From Hymenobacter glacieicola (GTDB taxonomy: Bacteria > Bacteroidota > Bacteroidia > Cytophagales > Hymenobacteraceae), in contig NZ_BMGS01000001.1 of assembly GCF_014640315.1 (NCBI RefSeq), forward strand, positions 620,001 through 684,000: a stretch of 64,000 nucleotides of DNA, in the 5' to 3' direction. This document shows positions 8,516 through 16,198 of this stretch, piece by piece (the stretch's first letter is position 1; each line of letters starts with the position of its first letter). A program made the position numbers and the translations under genes. The notes under the pieces are model-generated. The model had not been told where the DNA came from. It searched no databases and saw only the letters and a program-made list of their open reading frames with translations.

Positions 8516-8555
8516 CACTTCATCACCTCATTACCTCATCACCTCATCACCTGTC
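8516..8555. repeat. Octamer repeat tract before glycosyltransferase gene
   Basis: Five consecutive octamers of the type CACCTCAT (variants CACTTCAT, TACCTCAT, CACCTGTC) end ten bases before the start codon at 8566. Confidence 0.85.
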
Positions 8556-8565
8556 GCCTACACCC

Positions 8566-9630
8566 ATGAAAATTCTGGTTCTGCGCTTTTCTTCCATCGG
8601 CGACATTGTGCTGACCACGCCCGTGGTGCGGTGCCTGAAGCTGCAGGTGCCGGGGGCGCAGGTGCATTTTGCTACCAAGCCGGGCTTCCGCAGCTTCTTG
8701 GAGCCTAACCCCTACATCGACAAGGTGCACTGCCTGACGGGTTCGTTGCGGGAGCTGGTAGCGGAGCTGAAGGCCGAGCAGTTCGACTTCGTAGTGGACC
8801 TGCACCACAACCTGCGCACGGCCCTGCTGAAGGCCCAACTGGGGGTAAAGTCAGCCTCATTTGATAAGCTGAACTGGCGCAAGTGGCTGCTGGTGCGCTT
8901 CAAAGTGAATACCCTACCCCGCGTGCACATCGTGGACCGCTACCTGGAAGCGGCGGCGCCGCTGGGCGTCAAAAACGATGGGCAAGGGCTGGATTACTTT
9001 ATTCCGGCTGCGGACGAGGTGAACCTGAGTGCGGCGCTACCCCCAATTTTTCAGCGTGGCTACGTGGCTTTTGCCATTGGGGCCCAGCATGCCACCAAGC
9101 GGTTACCCGTGGAGCGCATTATCGAGCTGTGCGGTCTGCTGCGCCAGCCCGTGGTGCTGCTGGGTGGGCCCGAGGACGAAAGCACGGGCCACATTATCGA
9201 GCTGGCCTTTGACAGCCAGGCGGCCAGTTCTCCGCCCGCCCCAGCCCGGATTCCTGACAGCCCGTACTACTTCCCGCCGCTTCCGGCCTCACCGGGCCCG
9301 GCCACGGTTATTTACAACGCCTGCGGCAAGTTCAATCTAAATCAGTCGGCGTCCTTAGTGCGGCAGGCGCGCTTCGTGGTCAGCCACGATACTGGTTTAA
9401 TGCACATAGCGGCGGCGTTCCGAAAGGAAATATTCAGCGTGTGGGGCAACACGGTACCAGAGTTTGGCATGTATCCGTACCGCACAGAATTCCGCATTTT
9501 AGAGGTGCCAGGCCTACCTTGTCGGCCGTGTTCCAAGATTGGCTACGAAAAATGCCCCCAGGGCCACTTCCGCTGCATGCGGGATATTTCATTTACGTTA
9601 GACTTGCCCCCAGCCCGCGACGGACGGTAA
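8566..9630 (+). CDS. Glycosyltransferase family 9 (heptosyltransferase-like)
   Basis: 354-residue cytoplasmic GT-B enzyme of family GT9, which transfers heptose or a related sugar from an ADP-sugar onto lipopolysaccharide core. Diagnostic segments are the N-terminal MKILVLRFSSIGDIVLTTPV, the acceptor-domain FDFVVDLHHNLRT, and the donor-site SHDTGLMHIAAAF with VWGNTVPEFGMYPY. The usual ADP-heptose synthesis genes are not in the window, so the sugar is not determined. The start at ATG 8566 is fixed by the family N-terminus; an open frame continues upstream through the palindromic repeat but is not coding. It stands alone between repeats and a lipoprotein gene. Confidence 0.9.
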   Translation: MKILVLRFSSIGDIVLTTPVVRCLKLQVPGAQVHFATKPGFRSFLEPNPYIDKVHCLTGSLRELVAELKAEQFDFVVDLHHNLRTALLKAQLGVKSASFDKLNWRKWLLVRFKVNTLPRVHIVDRYLEAAAPLGVKNDGQGLDYFIPAADEVNLSAALPPIFQRGYVAFAIGAQHATKRLPVERIIELCGLLRQPVVLLGGPEDESTGHIIELAFDSQAASSPPAPARIPDSPYYFPPLPASPGPATVIYNACGKFNLNQSASLVRQARFVVSHDTGLMHIAAAFRKEIFSVWGNTVPEFGMYPYRTEFRILEVPGLPCRPCSKIGYEKCPQGHFRCMRDISFTLDLPPARDGR

Positions 9631-9739
9631 AATTCAATTTTTGGTAAGCAAAGAAACGCGTGATATTGGGGAGGTATCTAGTATACTTGTGGGCTGATTG
9701 GTCAGGCATAATCCTAAAATCATTCATTTTCTTTCTACT

Positions 9740-10393
9740 ATGCAAGTTTCTACCCTTCGGGTACTGATGGTTCTATGCGTGTCCGTGCTGTTAACGGCCT
9801 GTGGACCCAGTATTTATATGGCCCAAGACTTCCGGTCTTATGCCCCCAAGCACAAGACGGTAGCCATTCTACCCGCTGCCGTTACCATGCAGCTGCGCCC
9901 CAACCAAATGAAGAGCACCACTCCGGCCCAGTTGCAGGAAATGGAGCTGAAAAGCGGACACGACTTCCAGGAAAAAGTGTACTCCTGGCTGCTTCGCCGC
10001 AAAACGCAGCGCGGCTACACCGTTGACTTTCAGGACGTAATGCAGACCAATGCCCGCCTGCGGGAAAGCAACATTCCTTACAATGAGCTGCGCACTCACT
10101 CTCCCCAGGAGCTGGCCAAAATTCTGGGCGTGGATGCCGTGTTGACGACTAGCGTGCGCACGACCAAGCCCATGAGCGACGGGGCCGCCGTAGCCGTAGG
10201 CCTGCTGGTAGGCGCCTGGGGCGCTACCAACCAAGCCAACATCACCGTGAACATTCACGAGGGCGAAGCCGGAAAGCTGCTGTGGAAGTACGATTACCTG
10301 GCTTCGGGCTCCGTATTTAGCTCCACCGAGAACATCGTGGACCTGCTGATGCGCAACGCCTCCAAGAAATTCCCTTACACGCCAAAATCCTGA
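9740..10393 (+). CDS. GNA1162-like (DUF799) lipoprotein
   Basis: 217-residue lipoprotein. The signal peptide MQVSTLRVLMVLCVSVLLTAC places the lipidated Cys at residue 21. The mature part resembles the DUF799/GNA1162 group: a strand KTVAILPAAVTMQL at the start, a long amphipathic helix with QEKVYSWLLRRK, the ALFA-like core LAKILGVDAVLTTSV, a small-residue glycine/alanine segment and a C-terminal ENIVDLLM helix. Such proteins share the curli CsgG-type alpha/beta fold and are outer-membrane associated; their role is unclear. ATG 9740 opens the signal peptide. A strong terminator follows. Confidence 0.7.
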   Translation: MQVSTLRVLMVLCVSVLLTACGPSIYMAQDFRSYAPKHKTVAILPAAVTMQLRPNQMKSTTPAQLQEMELKSGHDFQEKVYSWLLRRKTQRGYTVDFQDVMQTNARLRESNIPYNELRTHSPQELAKILGVDAVLTTSVRTTKPMSDGAAVAVGLLVGAWGATNQANITVNIHEGEAGKLLWKYDYLASGSVFSSTENIVDLLMRNASKKFPYTPKS

Positions 10394-10426
10394 AGATAGC
10401 TCTGCCTGACCGCCGCTATCTTATTG

Positions 10427-10462
10427 AGCCGCTTCTGCCTGCCGGGCAGAAGCGGCTTTTTT
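10427..10462 (+). terminator. Intrinsic terminator
   Basis: 13-bp stem AGCCGCTTCTGCC with its complement around a four-base loop, followed by six T, 33 bases after the lipoprotein stop. Confidence 0.93.
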
Positions 10463-10610
10463 GTGCAGGCAAAGGTTGTGCTGAGGTAGCACCGGGGACG
10501 CTTCATGTTTTTGGAGGGGTATTTTGGTGGTTAAGTGAGGCAAGCCAAGGAAAAATTCGTACGTTCTGACTCCAACTAGTTGCCCTATTTTACTTACTCC
10601 CACGTTTACC

Positions 10611-11057
10611 ATGCCCGAAACCTCTGTACCCACCACGGTACTTGTTAAAGTAGGCCCCGAGGCCCTGGTCGCCGAAATTCAGGCGGGCCAGCACACGTAT
10701 TTCGTGGATGAGCCGCGCAGTGTAGGCGGGCAGGACCAGGGGCCTACCCCGTACGACTTGCTGCTCTCAGCCCTGGGTGCGTGCACGGCCATTACGCTGC
10801 GGCTGTACGCCACCCAAAAGAAGTGGCCGCTCCAGGGCATTGAGGTCCGCCTTAGCCACCGCCGCGTCCATCGCCTCGACTGCGACCAGTGTGAGCAAGC
10901 CGGGGAAATGCTGGAAGAAGTCCGCAAGGAGCTGCGCCTGCTTGGGCCCCTGAGTCCGGAGCAGCGCCAGCGCCTCCACCTTATTGCCGACAAGTGCCCG
11001 GTGCAGAAAACGCTCACTAGCGGGGCTCTGCGCGTGGTAACCACGGTGCTAGAATAA
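10611..11057 (+). CDS. OsmC/Ohr-family thiol peroxidase-like protein
   Basis: 148-residue cytoplasmic protein of the OsmC fold. Both redox cysteines of the family are present: the first in the helix LLSALGACTAITLRLYA, the second in ADKCPVQKTLTSG. The Arg or Glu that activates the first Cys in Ohr proteins cannot be assigned with certainty. An additional CDQC pair lies mid-protein (LDCDQCEQAG). OsmC proteins reduce organic hydroperoxides with lipoyl- or thiol-based donors. The length is typical. ATG 10611 gives the canonical start, and the preceding terminator separates it from the lipoprotein gene. Confidence 0.9.
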   Translation: MPETSVPTTVLVKVGPEALVAEIQAGQHTYFVDEPRSVGGQDQGPTPYDLLLSALGACTAITLRLYATQKKWPLQGIEVRLSHRRVHRLDCDQCEQAGEMLEEVRKELRLLGPLSPEQRQRLHLIADKCPVQKTLTSGALRVVTTVLE

Positions 11058-11137
11058 GCGTGTTGCAGCCTTAGCTAGGCCAGCTACCATTCACTGGCCG
11101 AGGATTAATTCGTTTGTGCTTTGCCTTTTCCCTTCCC

Positions 11138-11404
11138 ATGCCTCTCTGCCACCACCTCCATTCTCTTGAAACGATACGACCCGCACCCGCCGAGCCAGCC
11201 TGCCCCGAGTGCGTGGCCCTGGGCGACACCTGGGTGCACCTGCGGGTATGCCAGACCTGCGGCCACGTGGGCTGCTGCGACTCCTCGAAAAACAAGCATG
11301 CCACCCGGCACTTTCACGCCACCCAGCACCCGGTGGTTATTTCGGCCGAGCCCGGCGAGCAGTGGGCCTGGTGCTACGTGGACAGTCAGCTGGCCGAATA
11401 CTGA
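11138..11404 (+). CDS. UBP-type zinc-finger protein
   Basis: 88-residue protein that is a single UBP (ZnF-UBP) domain: CHHL near the start, CPEC, a CQTCGHVGCCD segment, and the His array KNKHATRHFHATQHP. These Cys and His residues match the zinc ligands of the eukaryotic ubiquitin C-terminus-binding finger, which also occurs as a stand-alone domain in bacteria where its ligand is not established. It starts at ATG 11138 and ends 90 bases before the heme oxygenase gene. A -7 box in that gap suggests the next gene has its own promoter. Confidence 0.88.
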   Translation: MPLCHHLHSLETIRPAPAEPACPECVALGDTWVHLRVCQTCGHVGCCDSSKNKHATRHFHATQHPVVISAEPGEQWAWCYVDSQLAEY

Positions 11405-11426
11405 GGTGCCGCCACACGGATTCGCA

Positions 11427-11434
11427 TATCTTTG
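11427..11434 (+). promoter_or_regulatory. Bacteroidota -7 box TATCTTTG for the bilin module
   Basis: Exact TAnnTTTG match 60 bases upstream of the heme oxygenase start, in the gap after the zinc-finger gene. It probably drives the four-gene light-sensing operon. Confidence 0.6.
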
Positions 11435-11494
11435 CTCTTTACCGCGGCGTACGGGGTACACCCATCCGCCGGATCTGGTGTTGACTGCTCTCCT

Positions 11495-12070
11495 ATGTCG
11501 TCTTTAAGCATTTCCGTTGACATCCTTGCCCGCCTGCGCCACGAAACGCGGGCCGTGCACGAGGCGCTGGAGCAGTTGCCCTTCAACCAGGCCCTAGGCA
11601 ACGGAACCATCACGGAGGCGCTTACCCGGCAGTTTCTGGCCCGGCTCTACGGCTTCGTAGCGCCTTTCGAAGCCCAATTACAGTCCAAAGAAGAGTTGCT
11701 GGGTCCGGCCTGGGAGCTGCCCCGTCGCTACCGGGCTCAGCTGCTGCGCCAAGACTTACCCGACACTGGTACCCTGCCGCTTGTGCCCGAGTTGCCACCC
11801 TTGGCAACCCGCGCCCAGCTTCTGGGAGCTATGTACGTGCTGGAAGGCTCTACCCTGGGCGGGCAGGTAATTGCCCGTCAGCTGGCCAAAGCTGGTATTC
11901 CGGCCCGCGCCTACTTCAGCGGCCACGCCGAGCAGACCGGTCCGCTCTGGAAAACCTTCGTGGGGCTGCTCACGCAGGCCGCTACCCCCGATAACGCCGA
12001 TGACATCGTAGCGTCGGCCTCGCTTACTTTTCAACGCTTACACGCATGGTTAGAACAGGCGCAACCCTGA
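11495..12070 (+). CDS. bphO: Heme oxygenase supplying bilin to the phytochrome
   Basis: 191-residue cytoplasmic heme oxygenase of the bacterial BphO/PigA type, which opens heme to biliverdin, CO and iron. The proximal heme ligand candidate is H22 in ETRAVHEALEQL, and the distal helix glycines are in YVLEGSTLGGQVIARQL. The length fits the family. It overlaps the phytochrome gene by 25 bases in another frame, so the two are translationally coupled and biliverdin is made where its receptor is made. The start at ATG 11495 follows a -7 box by 60 bases. Biliverdin isomer specificity cannot be read from sequence. Confidence 0.93.
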   Translation: MSSLSISVDILARLRHETRAVHEALEQLPFNQALGNGTITEALTRQFLARLYGFVAPFEAQLQSKEELLGPAWELPRRYRAQLLRQDLPDTGTLPLVPELPPLATRAQLLGAMYVLEGSTLGGQVIARQLAKAGIPARAYFSGHAEQTGPLWKTFVGLLTQAATPDNADDIVASASLTFQRLHAWLEQAQP

Positions 12071-14358
12071 CCGATGAAAGCCTGGTAGGGCAACCCATTA
12101 CGCTCACCAATTGCGACCGGGAGCCCATTCATATTCCGGGTTTAATCCAGCCGTATGGGTTTCTGTTGTGCTTGGACCCGCGCACCCACCGGGTAGTGCA
12201 GGCCAGCGCCAACACCGACCAGTTGCTGGGCCTGGCCGCCGAAACCCTCATCGGTCAGGACCTGACGTTCCTCTTTACCGAAGAGCGGTTGCAGGAGCTG
12301 TCTACCCAGTGGTTTACCCTCGATGAAAACCAGCGTCTGCAGGGCGTGCGCCTCGATCAGCTGGCTACTCAGCCCTACTTCAAGCTTATTCAGCACCGCT
12401 TCGATGACTTGCTGTGGCTGGAGTTTGAGCCCGTGCAGGACCTGACCGTTGGGCCCCTGGACATGCCTTCCCTGAACGAGGCCCTGGGCCAGATGCTGGG
12501 GGCTACATCGGTCAAGGAGTTTTGCCAGCACGCCGTGCGGCAGGTTAGCAGCATTACCGGCTTCGATAGGGTAATGCTCTACCGCTTTGCTGAGGATGAG
12601 AGCGGCGAAGTGGTGGCCGAAGCCTGCCGCCCCGACATGGAGCCCTTCCTGGGGCTGCACTACCCGGCCACCGACATTCCGCAGCAGGCCCGGGCCATGT
12701 ACCTGCGCAACTGGCTGCGTTTTATTGCCGATGTGAATTACGCGGCCGTGCCCCTGGTGCCCGTGCGCACGCCCTCCACCGGCCGCCCGCCCGACATGAC
12801 CTACGCTACCCTGCGCAGCGTGTCGCCGATTCACGTGGAGTACCTGAAAAACATGGGCGTACAGGCTTCCATGAGCATTTCTCTGATCCAAGACGGGAAA
12901 CTGTGGGGCCTGCTGATGTGCCACCATGAGTCGCCGCGCCTGGTTAGCTACGAGTTGCGCGACCTGTGCCAGTTCATCGGCAAAACGTTTTCCTCCTTGC
13001 TCAAAAGTAAGGAGCAGGCTGAGATATTCGCCTACCAGTTGCACCTGCGCGAAACCCAGGCCCGCCTGTTTGCCCTGATGGCCGAGCTGCCCGATTTCCG
13101 CCGGGCCCTCTATGAGCACACGCCTACCGTGCTCGATGCCTTTGAGTGCGGGGGCGTGGCCGTGTGCTTTGATGGGGAGCGGGCCCTGCTGGGCGCTACT
13201 CCCAACCCCGCTCAACTCAATGAGCTGATCAACTGGCTGCACACCAACGTGCCGGAGGAGGTTTTCTATACCAGCTCCTACGCGCGCCACAACACGGCCG
13301 GCGTCCAGATTCGGGCCGTGGCCAGCGGTATTCTGGCCATCAGCCTCGACCGGCAGCACCGTGACTATATCATCTGGTTTCGGCCCGAGGTATTGCAGCA
13401 AGTAACCTGGGCCGGCAAGCAGCAAAAGCAGGAGGAAAGCCGCAACGGCGAAATCGTGCTGTCGCCCCGGCAGTCATTTGCGGCCTGGAGCCAGTCAGTG
13501 GAAAACACGTCGGAAGCGTGGCGCCCCATTGAAATTGAAGCCGCCCAGGAGCTGCGCCTGCGCGTGGCCGATATGCGCCTGAAAATGTTCAGCGAAATGG
13601 AAGCCCGTGCCGCCGTGCTCAGCCGCCTCAACACGGAGTTGGAGCGCAGCAACGAGGAGCTGGACTCGTTTGCCTACGTGGCCTCCCACGACCTGAAGGA
13701 GCCATTGCGGGGCATTCATAACTACTCCCTGTTTCTGCTGGAAGATTACGCCGACAAGCTGGACGAAGAGGGCGTAGAAAAGCTCCGCACCCTGATTCGC
13801 CTGAGCCAGCGCATGGAAAACCTGATTGAATCCCTGTTGCAGCTTTCCCGGGTGGGCCGCCTGGAAGCCGAGCTGCGCCCCGTAAGTGTGCAGGCCGTGT
13901 TGGCCGAGGTAACGGATATTCTGCAGGTGCGCCTGCAGGAAACCAATACTACCTTAGTGGTGGAAGGGGAGCTGCCCGTGGTGCTGGCCGATGAAGTACG
14001 CCTGCGGGAAGTGTTCAACAATCTGCTTACCAATGCTATGCGCTACAACGATAAGCCCGACCGTTACGTATGGGTAGGCGTGGCGCCCGACGGCCTGCTG
14101 AGCCCGCGCGGGCCCGTACCGGCCACCTTCCGAACCCTGTACGTGCGCGACAATGGCATTGGCATCGACCCCAAGCACCACGAAAACATCTTCCGCATTT
14201 TTAAGCGCCTGCACGGACCCAACAAGTACGGCGGCGGCACGGGGGCGGGCCTGGCCATCGTGAAAAAAATGATTGAGAAAATGGGCGGGCAAATCTGGGT
14301 CGATTCCGTGGCCGGCCAGGGTTCCACCTTTTACTTTTCTGTTCCAACCCCCGAATAA
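12046..14358 (+). CDS. bphP: Bacteriophytochrome histidine kinase
   Basis: 770-residue red/far-red photoreceptor kinase. The order is PAS (about 15-125), GAF (140-305), PHY (320-510), HisKA (535-605) and HATPase (640-768). The biliverdin-binding cysteine is C23 in TNCDREPIHIPG. The GAF carries the ATDIPQQAR motif with D210, and the PHY tongue has the canonical PRxSF as S473-PRQSF. The phosphoacceptor is H548 (ASHDLKEPLRG), and the ATP lid has NNLLTNAMRYND, DNGIGI and GGGTGAGLAI. No output domain follows the kinase. It overlaps bphO upstream and is one base from the response regulator downstream, giving a complete light-to-phosphate relay. Confidence 0.96.
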   Translation: MVRTGATLTDESLVGQPITLTNCDREPIHIPGLIQPYGFLLCLDPRTHRVVQASANTDQLLGLAAETLIGQDLTFLFTEERLQELSTQWFTLDENQRLQGVRLDQLATQPYFKLIQHRFDDLLWLEFEPVQDLTVGPLDMPSLNEALGQMLGATSVKEFCQHAVRQVSSITGFDRVMLYRFAEDESGEVVAEACRPDMEPFLGLHYPATDIPQQARAMYLRNWLRFIADVNYAAVPLVPVRTPSTGRPPDMTYATLRSVSPIHVEYLKNMGVQASMSISLIQDGKLWGLLMCHHESPRLVSYELRDLCQFIGKTFSSLLKSKEQAEIFAYQLHLRETQARLFALMAELPDFRRALYEHTPTVLDAFECGGVAVCFDGERALLGATPNPAQLNELINWLHTNVPEEVFYTSSYARHNTAGVQIRAVASGILAISLDRQHRDYIIWFRPEVLQQVTWAGKQQKQEESRNGEIVLSPRQSFAAWSQSVENTSEAWRPIEIEAAQELRLRVADMRLKMFSEMEARAAVLSRLNTELERSNEELDSFAYVASHDLKEPLRGIHNYSLFLLEDYADKLDEEGVEKLRTLIRLSQRMENLIESLLQLSRVGRLEAELRPVSVQAVLAEVTDILQVRLQETNTTLVVEGELPVVLADEVRLREVFNNLLTNAMRYNDKPDRYVWVGVAPDGLLSPRGPVPATFRTLYVRDNGIGIDPKHHENIFRIFKRLHGPNKYGGGTGAGLAIVKKMIEKMGGQIWVDSVAGQGSTFYFSVPTPE

Positions 14359-14359
14359 G

Positions 14360-14806
14360 TTGAATACAACTGCTATTAAGCCTATTCTGATTGTAGAAGA
14401 CAGTACCGAGGATTTTACGGCGCTGGGCAGGGCGTTTCGCAAGCACGCGCTCCAGAACCCCGTACTCCGCTGCGAGGACGGCGAACAGGCCCTTGATTAC
14501 CTGCAAGGCCAGGGCAAAGGGCGCATGGTCGGCTGGCCGCAAGCCTTGCCCGCCATCATTCTGCTGGATTTAAACATGCCCGGCTTAGACGGGCGCGACG
14601 TGCTGGGCGCCATCAAAGGCGACCCCAGCCTACAGTCTATTCCGGTGGTCATGTTTACTACCTCCGCCAACGCCAAGGATGTGGCCGCCTGTTACCAGCT
14701 GGGGGCCAACAGCTACCTGACCAAGCCCCTTGCCTACGCCGACCTGGAGGAGAAAGTCCGTCTGATTGTGCATTATTGGCTGGAGGCTTCTGAGCTGCCC
14801 GCTTAG
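14360..14806 (+). CDS. Single-domain response regulator (Rcp1-like)
   Basis: 148-residue CheY-like receiver without output domain. Acidic pocket ED at residues 13-14 (ILIVEDSTED), phosphoacceptor D70 in LLDLNMPGLDG, Thr in VMFTTSANA and Lys in YLTKPLAY. The DLNMPGLDG loop and long C-terminal helix resemble Rcp1, the cyanobacterial partner of phytochrome Cph1. No ATG precedes the receiver in this frame; a TTG one base after the phytochrome stop gives LNTTAIKPILIVEDS, the usual family length, so I choose it. The tight spacing implies translational coupling and makes it the likely substrate of the phytochrome kinase. Confidence 0.9.
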   Translation: MNTTAIKPILIVEDSTEDFTALGRAFRKHALQNPVLRCEDGEQALDYLQGQGKGRMVGWPQALPAIILLDLNMPGLDGRDVLGAIKGDPSLQSIPVVMFTTSANAKDVAACYQLGANSYLTKPLAYADLEEKVRLIVHYWLEASELPA

Positions 14807-14832
14807 CCCGCTGACCCGTTGCTTATTCCCGC

Positions 14833-16089
14833 GTGAAAAGAATCTTACTGGTTGAGGACAGTGACACCGACCGGGCCGTACTGCGCCGCTACTTGAGCCG
14901 AAATCCGGGTGAAACCCTGCACATGCACGAAGCTACCACGGTAGCTGAGGCCGTAGCCGCGTTTCAGCAGTACCAGCCCGACTGTGTCCTGATCGATTAC
15001 AACCTGCCCGACGGTACTGGACTGGATGTGCTGGAGCACTTTAAGCAGCTGGTACCCGTTGAGCTGCTGTGCGTGGTGATGATAACCGGCATTGACAGTG
15101 GGGAGCTGGCTGTGCAGGCCCTCAACAACGGCGCCCTGGACTACCTCATCAAGCACCGATTCGATCAGGACATGCTGCTGAAAGTGGTGCGGCATGCCAT
15201 TGAGCGCAATGAGTGGCGGCAGTACCAGGCTCAGTACCACTCTAACCTGGAACGTGTCAACCGGGAATTGCGGCAGTCGTTGGCCCAGCTGACGGAAACC
15301 CGGCAGGAACTGGCTACCACCAACGAAAACCTGCGCGCAGCTCACGCCGAAGCCCAAACCCGCAACCGCGCCCTGGATGCCGCCAACCGCCAGCTGGCCC
15401 GCACCAACCAGGACCTGGACAATTTCGTGTACGCGGCCTCCCACGACCTGAAACAGCCCGTGCAAAACCTGCAAGGCCTGTTCGAGGAGCTCGGCCGGGT
15501 AGTCGATTTCAACGATGGAGGCGAAAGTCAGCTGCTGGCCACGATGACCAAAGCCTCCTTACAGGAGCTGCTGGCGACCATCAATGACTTGTCGGTGATT
15601 GTGCAGGACACCCGGCAGCCGTTGTCGGCCATCCAGGAAGAGGTAGCCCTGGCCGAACTGACCGACGACATGCAGCAGGCCCTGGCCCCGCAGTTGCGCA
15701 GCACCGAGGCCGTCATCGACTATGACTTTCAAGCCCTGCCCACGGTGCTCTACAACCGCGGGCACCTGCGCACCATTCTGCTGAACCTGCTCAGCAACGC
15801 CCTGCGCTACCGCCACCCCGACCGTGCCCCGCGGGTGCAGGTGCGCGGCTGGCGCGGCCCCGCCGGCCAGGCCATGCTGTCCGTCACCGACAACGGCCTG
15901 GGAATTGACTTGCCCCGGCACCAAGCCGATTTGTTTCAGCTGTTTCGCCGCTTCCATCCCGAAGCCGCTGAAGGAACCGGGGTTGGGCTGTTCCTGGTCA
16001 ACCGCATTGTGGAAAGCAACGGGGGTGAATTGCGGGTAGAAAGCACGGTAGGCGAGGGTACCACTTTTCACGTTACGCTGAGTTCGTAA
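14833..16089 (+). CDS. Hybrid receiver-histidine kinase
   Basis: 418 residues. Residues 1-125 are a receiver (VEDSDTD, phosphoacceptor D55 in LIDYNLPDG, ITG, IKH). Residues 130-195 form a coiled coil rich in Asn, Arg and Gln. HisKA has phosphoacceptor H204 (YAASHDLKQPVQNLQ), and the HATPase holds LLNLLSNALRYRH, VTDNGLGI and EGTGVGLFLVNRIV. A receiver at the N-terminus means its kinase is probably controlled by phosphorylation from the phytochrome or the single-domain regulator. GTG 14833 is the start, 26 bases after that regulator. It has no membrane segment or sensor domain of its own, consistent with being an internal relay. Confidence 0.92.
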   Translation: MKRILLVEDSDTDRAVLRRYLSRNPGETLHMHEATTVAEAVAAFQQYQPDCVLIDYNLPDGTGLDVLEHFKQLVPVELLCVVMITGIDSGELAVQALNNGALDYLIKHRFDQDMLLKVVRHAIERNEWRQYQAQYHSNLERVNRELRQSLAQLTETRQELATTNENLRAAHAEAQTRNRALDAANRQLARTNQDLDNFVYAASHDLKQPVQNLQGLFEELGRVVDFNDGGESQLLATMTKASLQELLATINDLSVIVQDTRQPLSAIQEEVALAELTDDMQQALAPQLRSTEAVIDYDFQALPTVLYNRGHLRTILLNLLSNALRYRHPDRAPRVQVRGWRGPAGQAMLSVTDNGLGIDLPRHQADLFQLFRRFHPEAAEGTGVGLFLVNRIVESNGGELRVESTVGEGTTFHVTLSS

Positions 16090-16098
16090 AAGGCAAAG

Positions 16099-16163
16099 AA
16101 AAAGGCGGGGGGTAGCACGGCTTCTTTCCATGAGAAAGAGTTCGTGCTACTCCCGGCCTTTTA
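16099..16163. terminator. Bidirectional hairpin between convergent kinase and serS genes
   Basis: Long imperfect inverted repeat (AAAAGGCGGGGGGTAGCACG with CGTGCTACTCCCGGCCTTTT) with A-rich left and T-rich right flanks, between two converging stop codons. Confidence 0.75.
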
Positions 16164-16198
16164 AGTAGTAGGGAGCAAAAGTCTTCGCCGAAGCAATT

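Noticed and set aside
8407..8565. Upstream extension of the glycosyltransferase frame
   Set aside because: It consists of repeat sequence; the family N-terminus begins at 8566.
12142..13425. 427-codon minus-strand frame opposite the phytochrome gene
   Set aside because: Shadow of bphP; all domain evidence lies on the plus strand.
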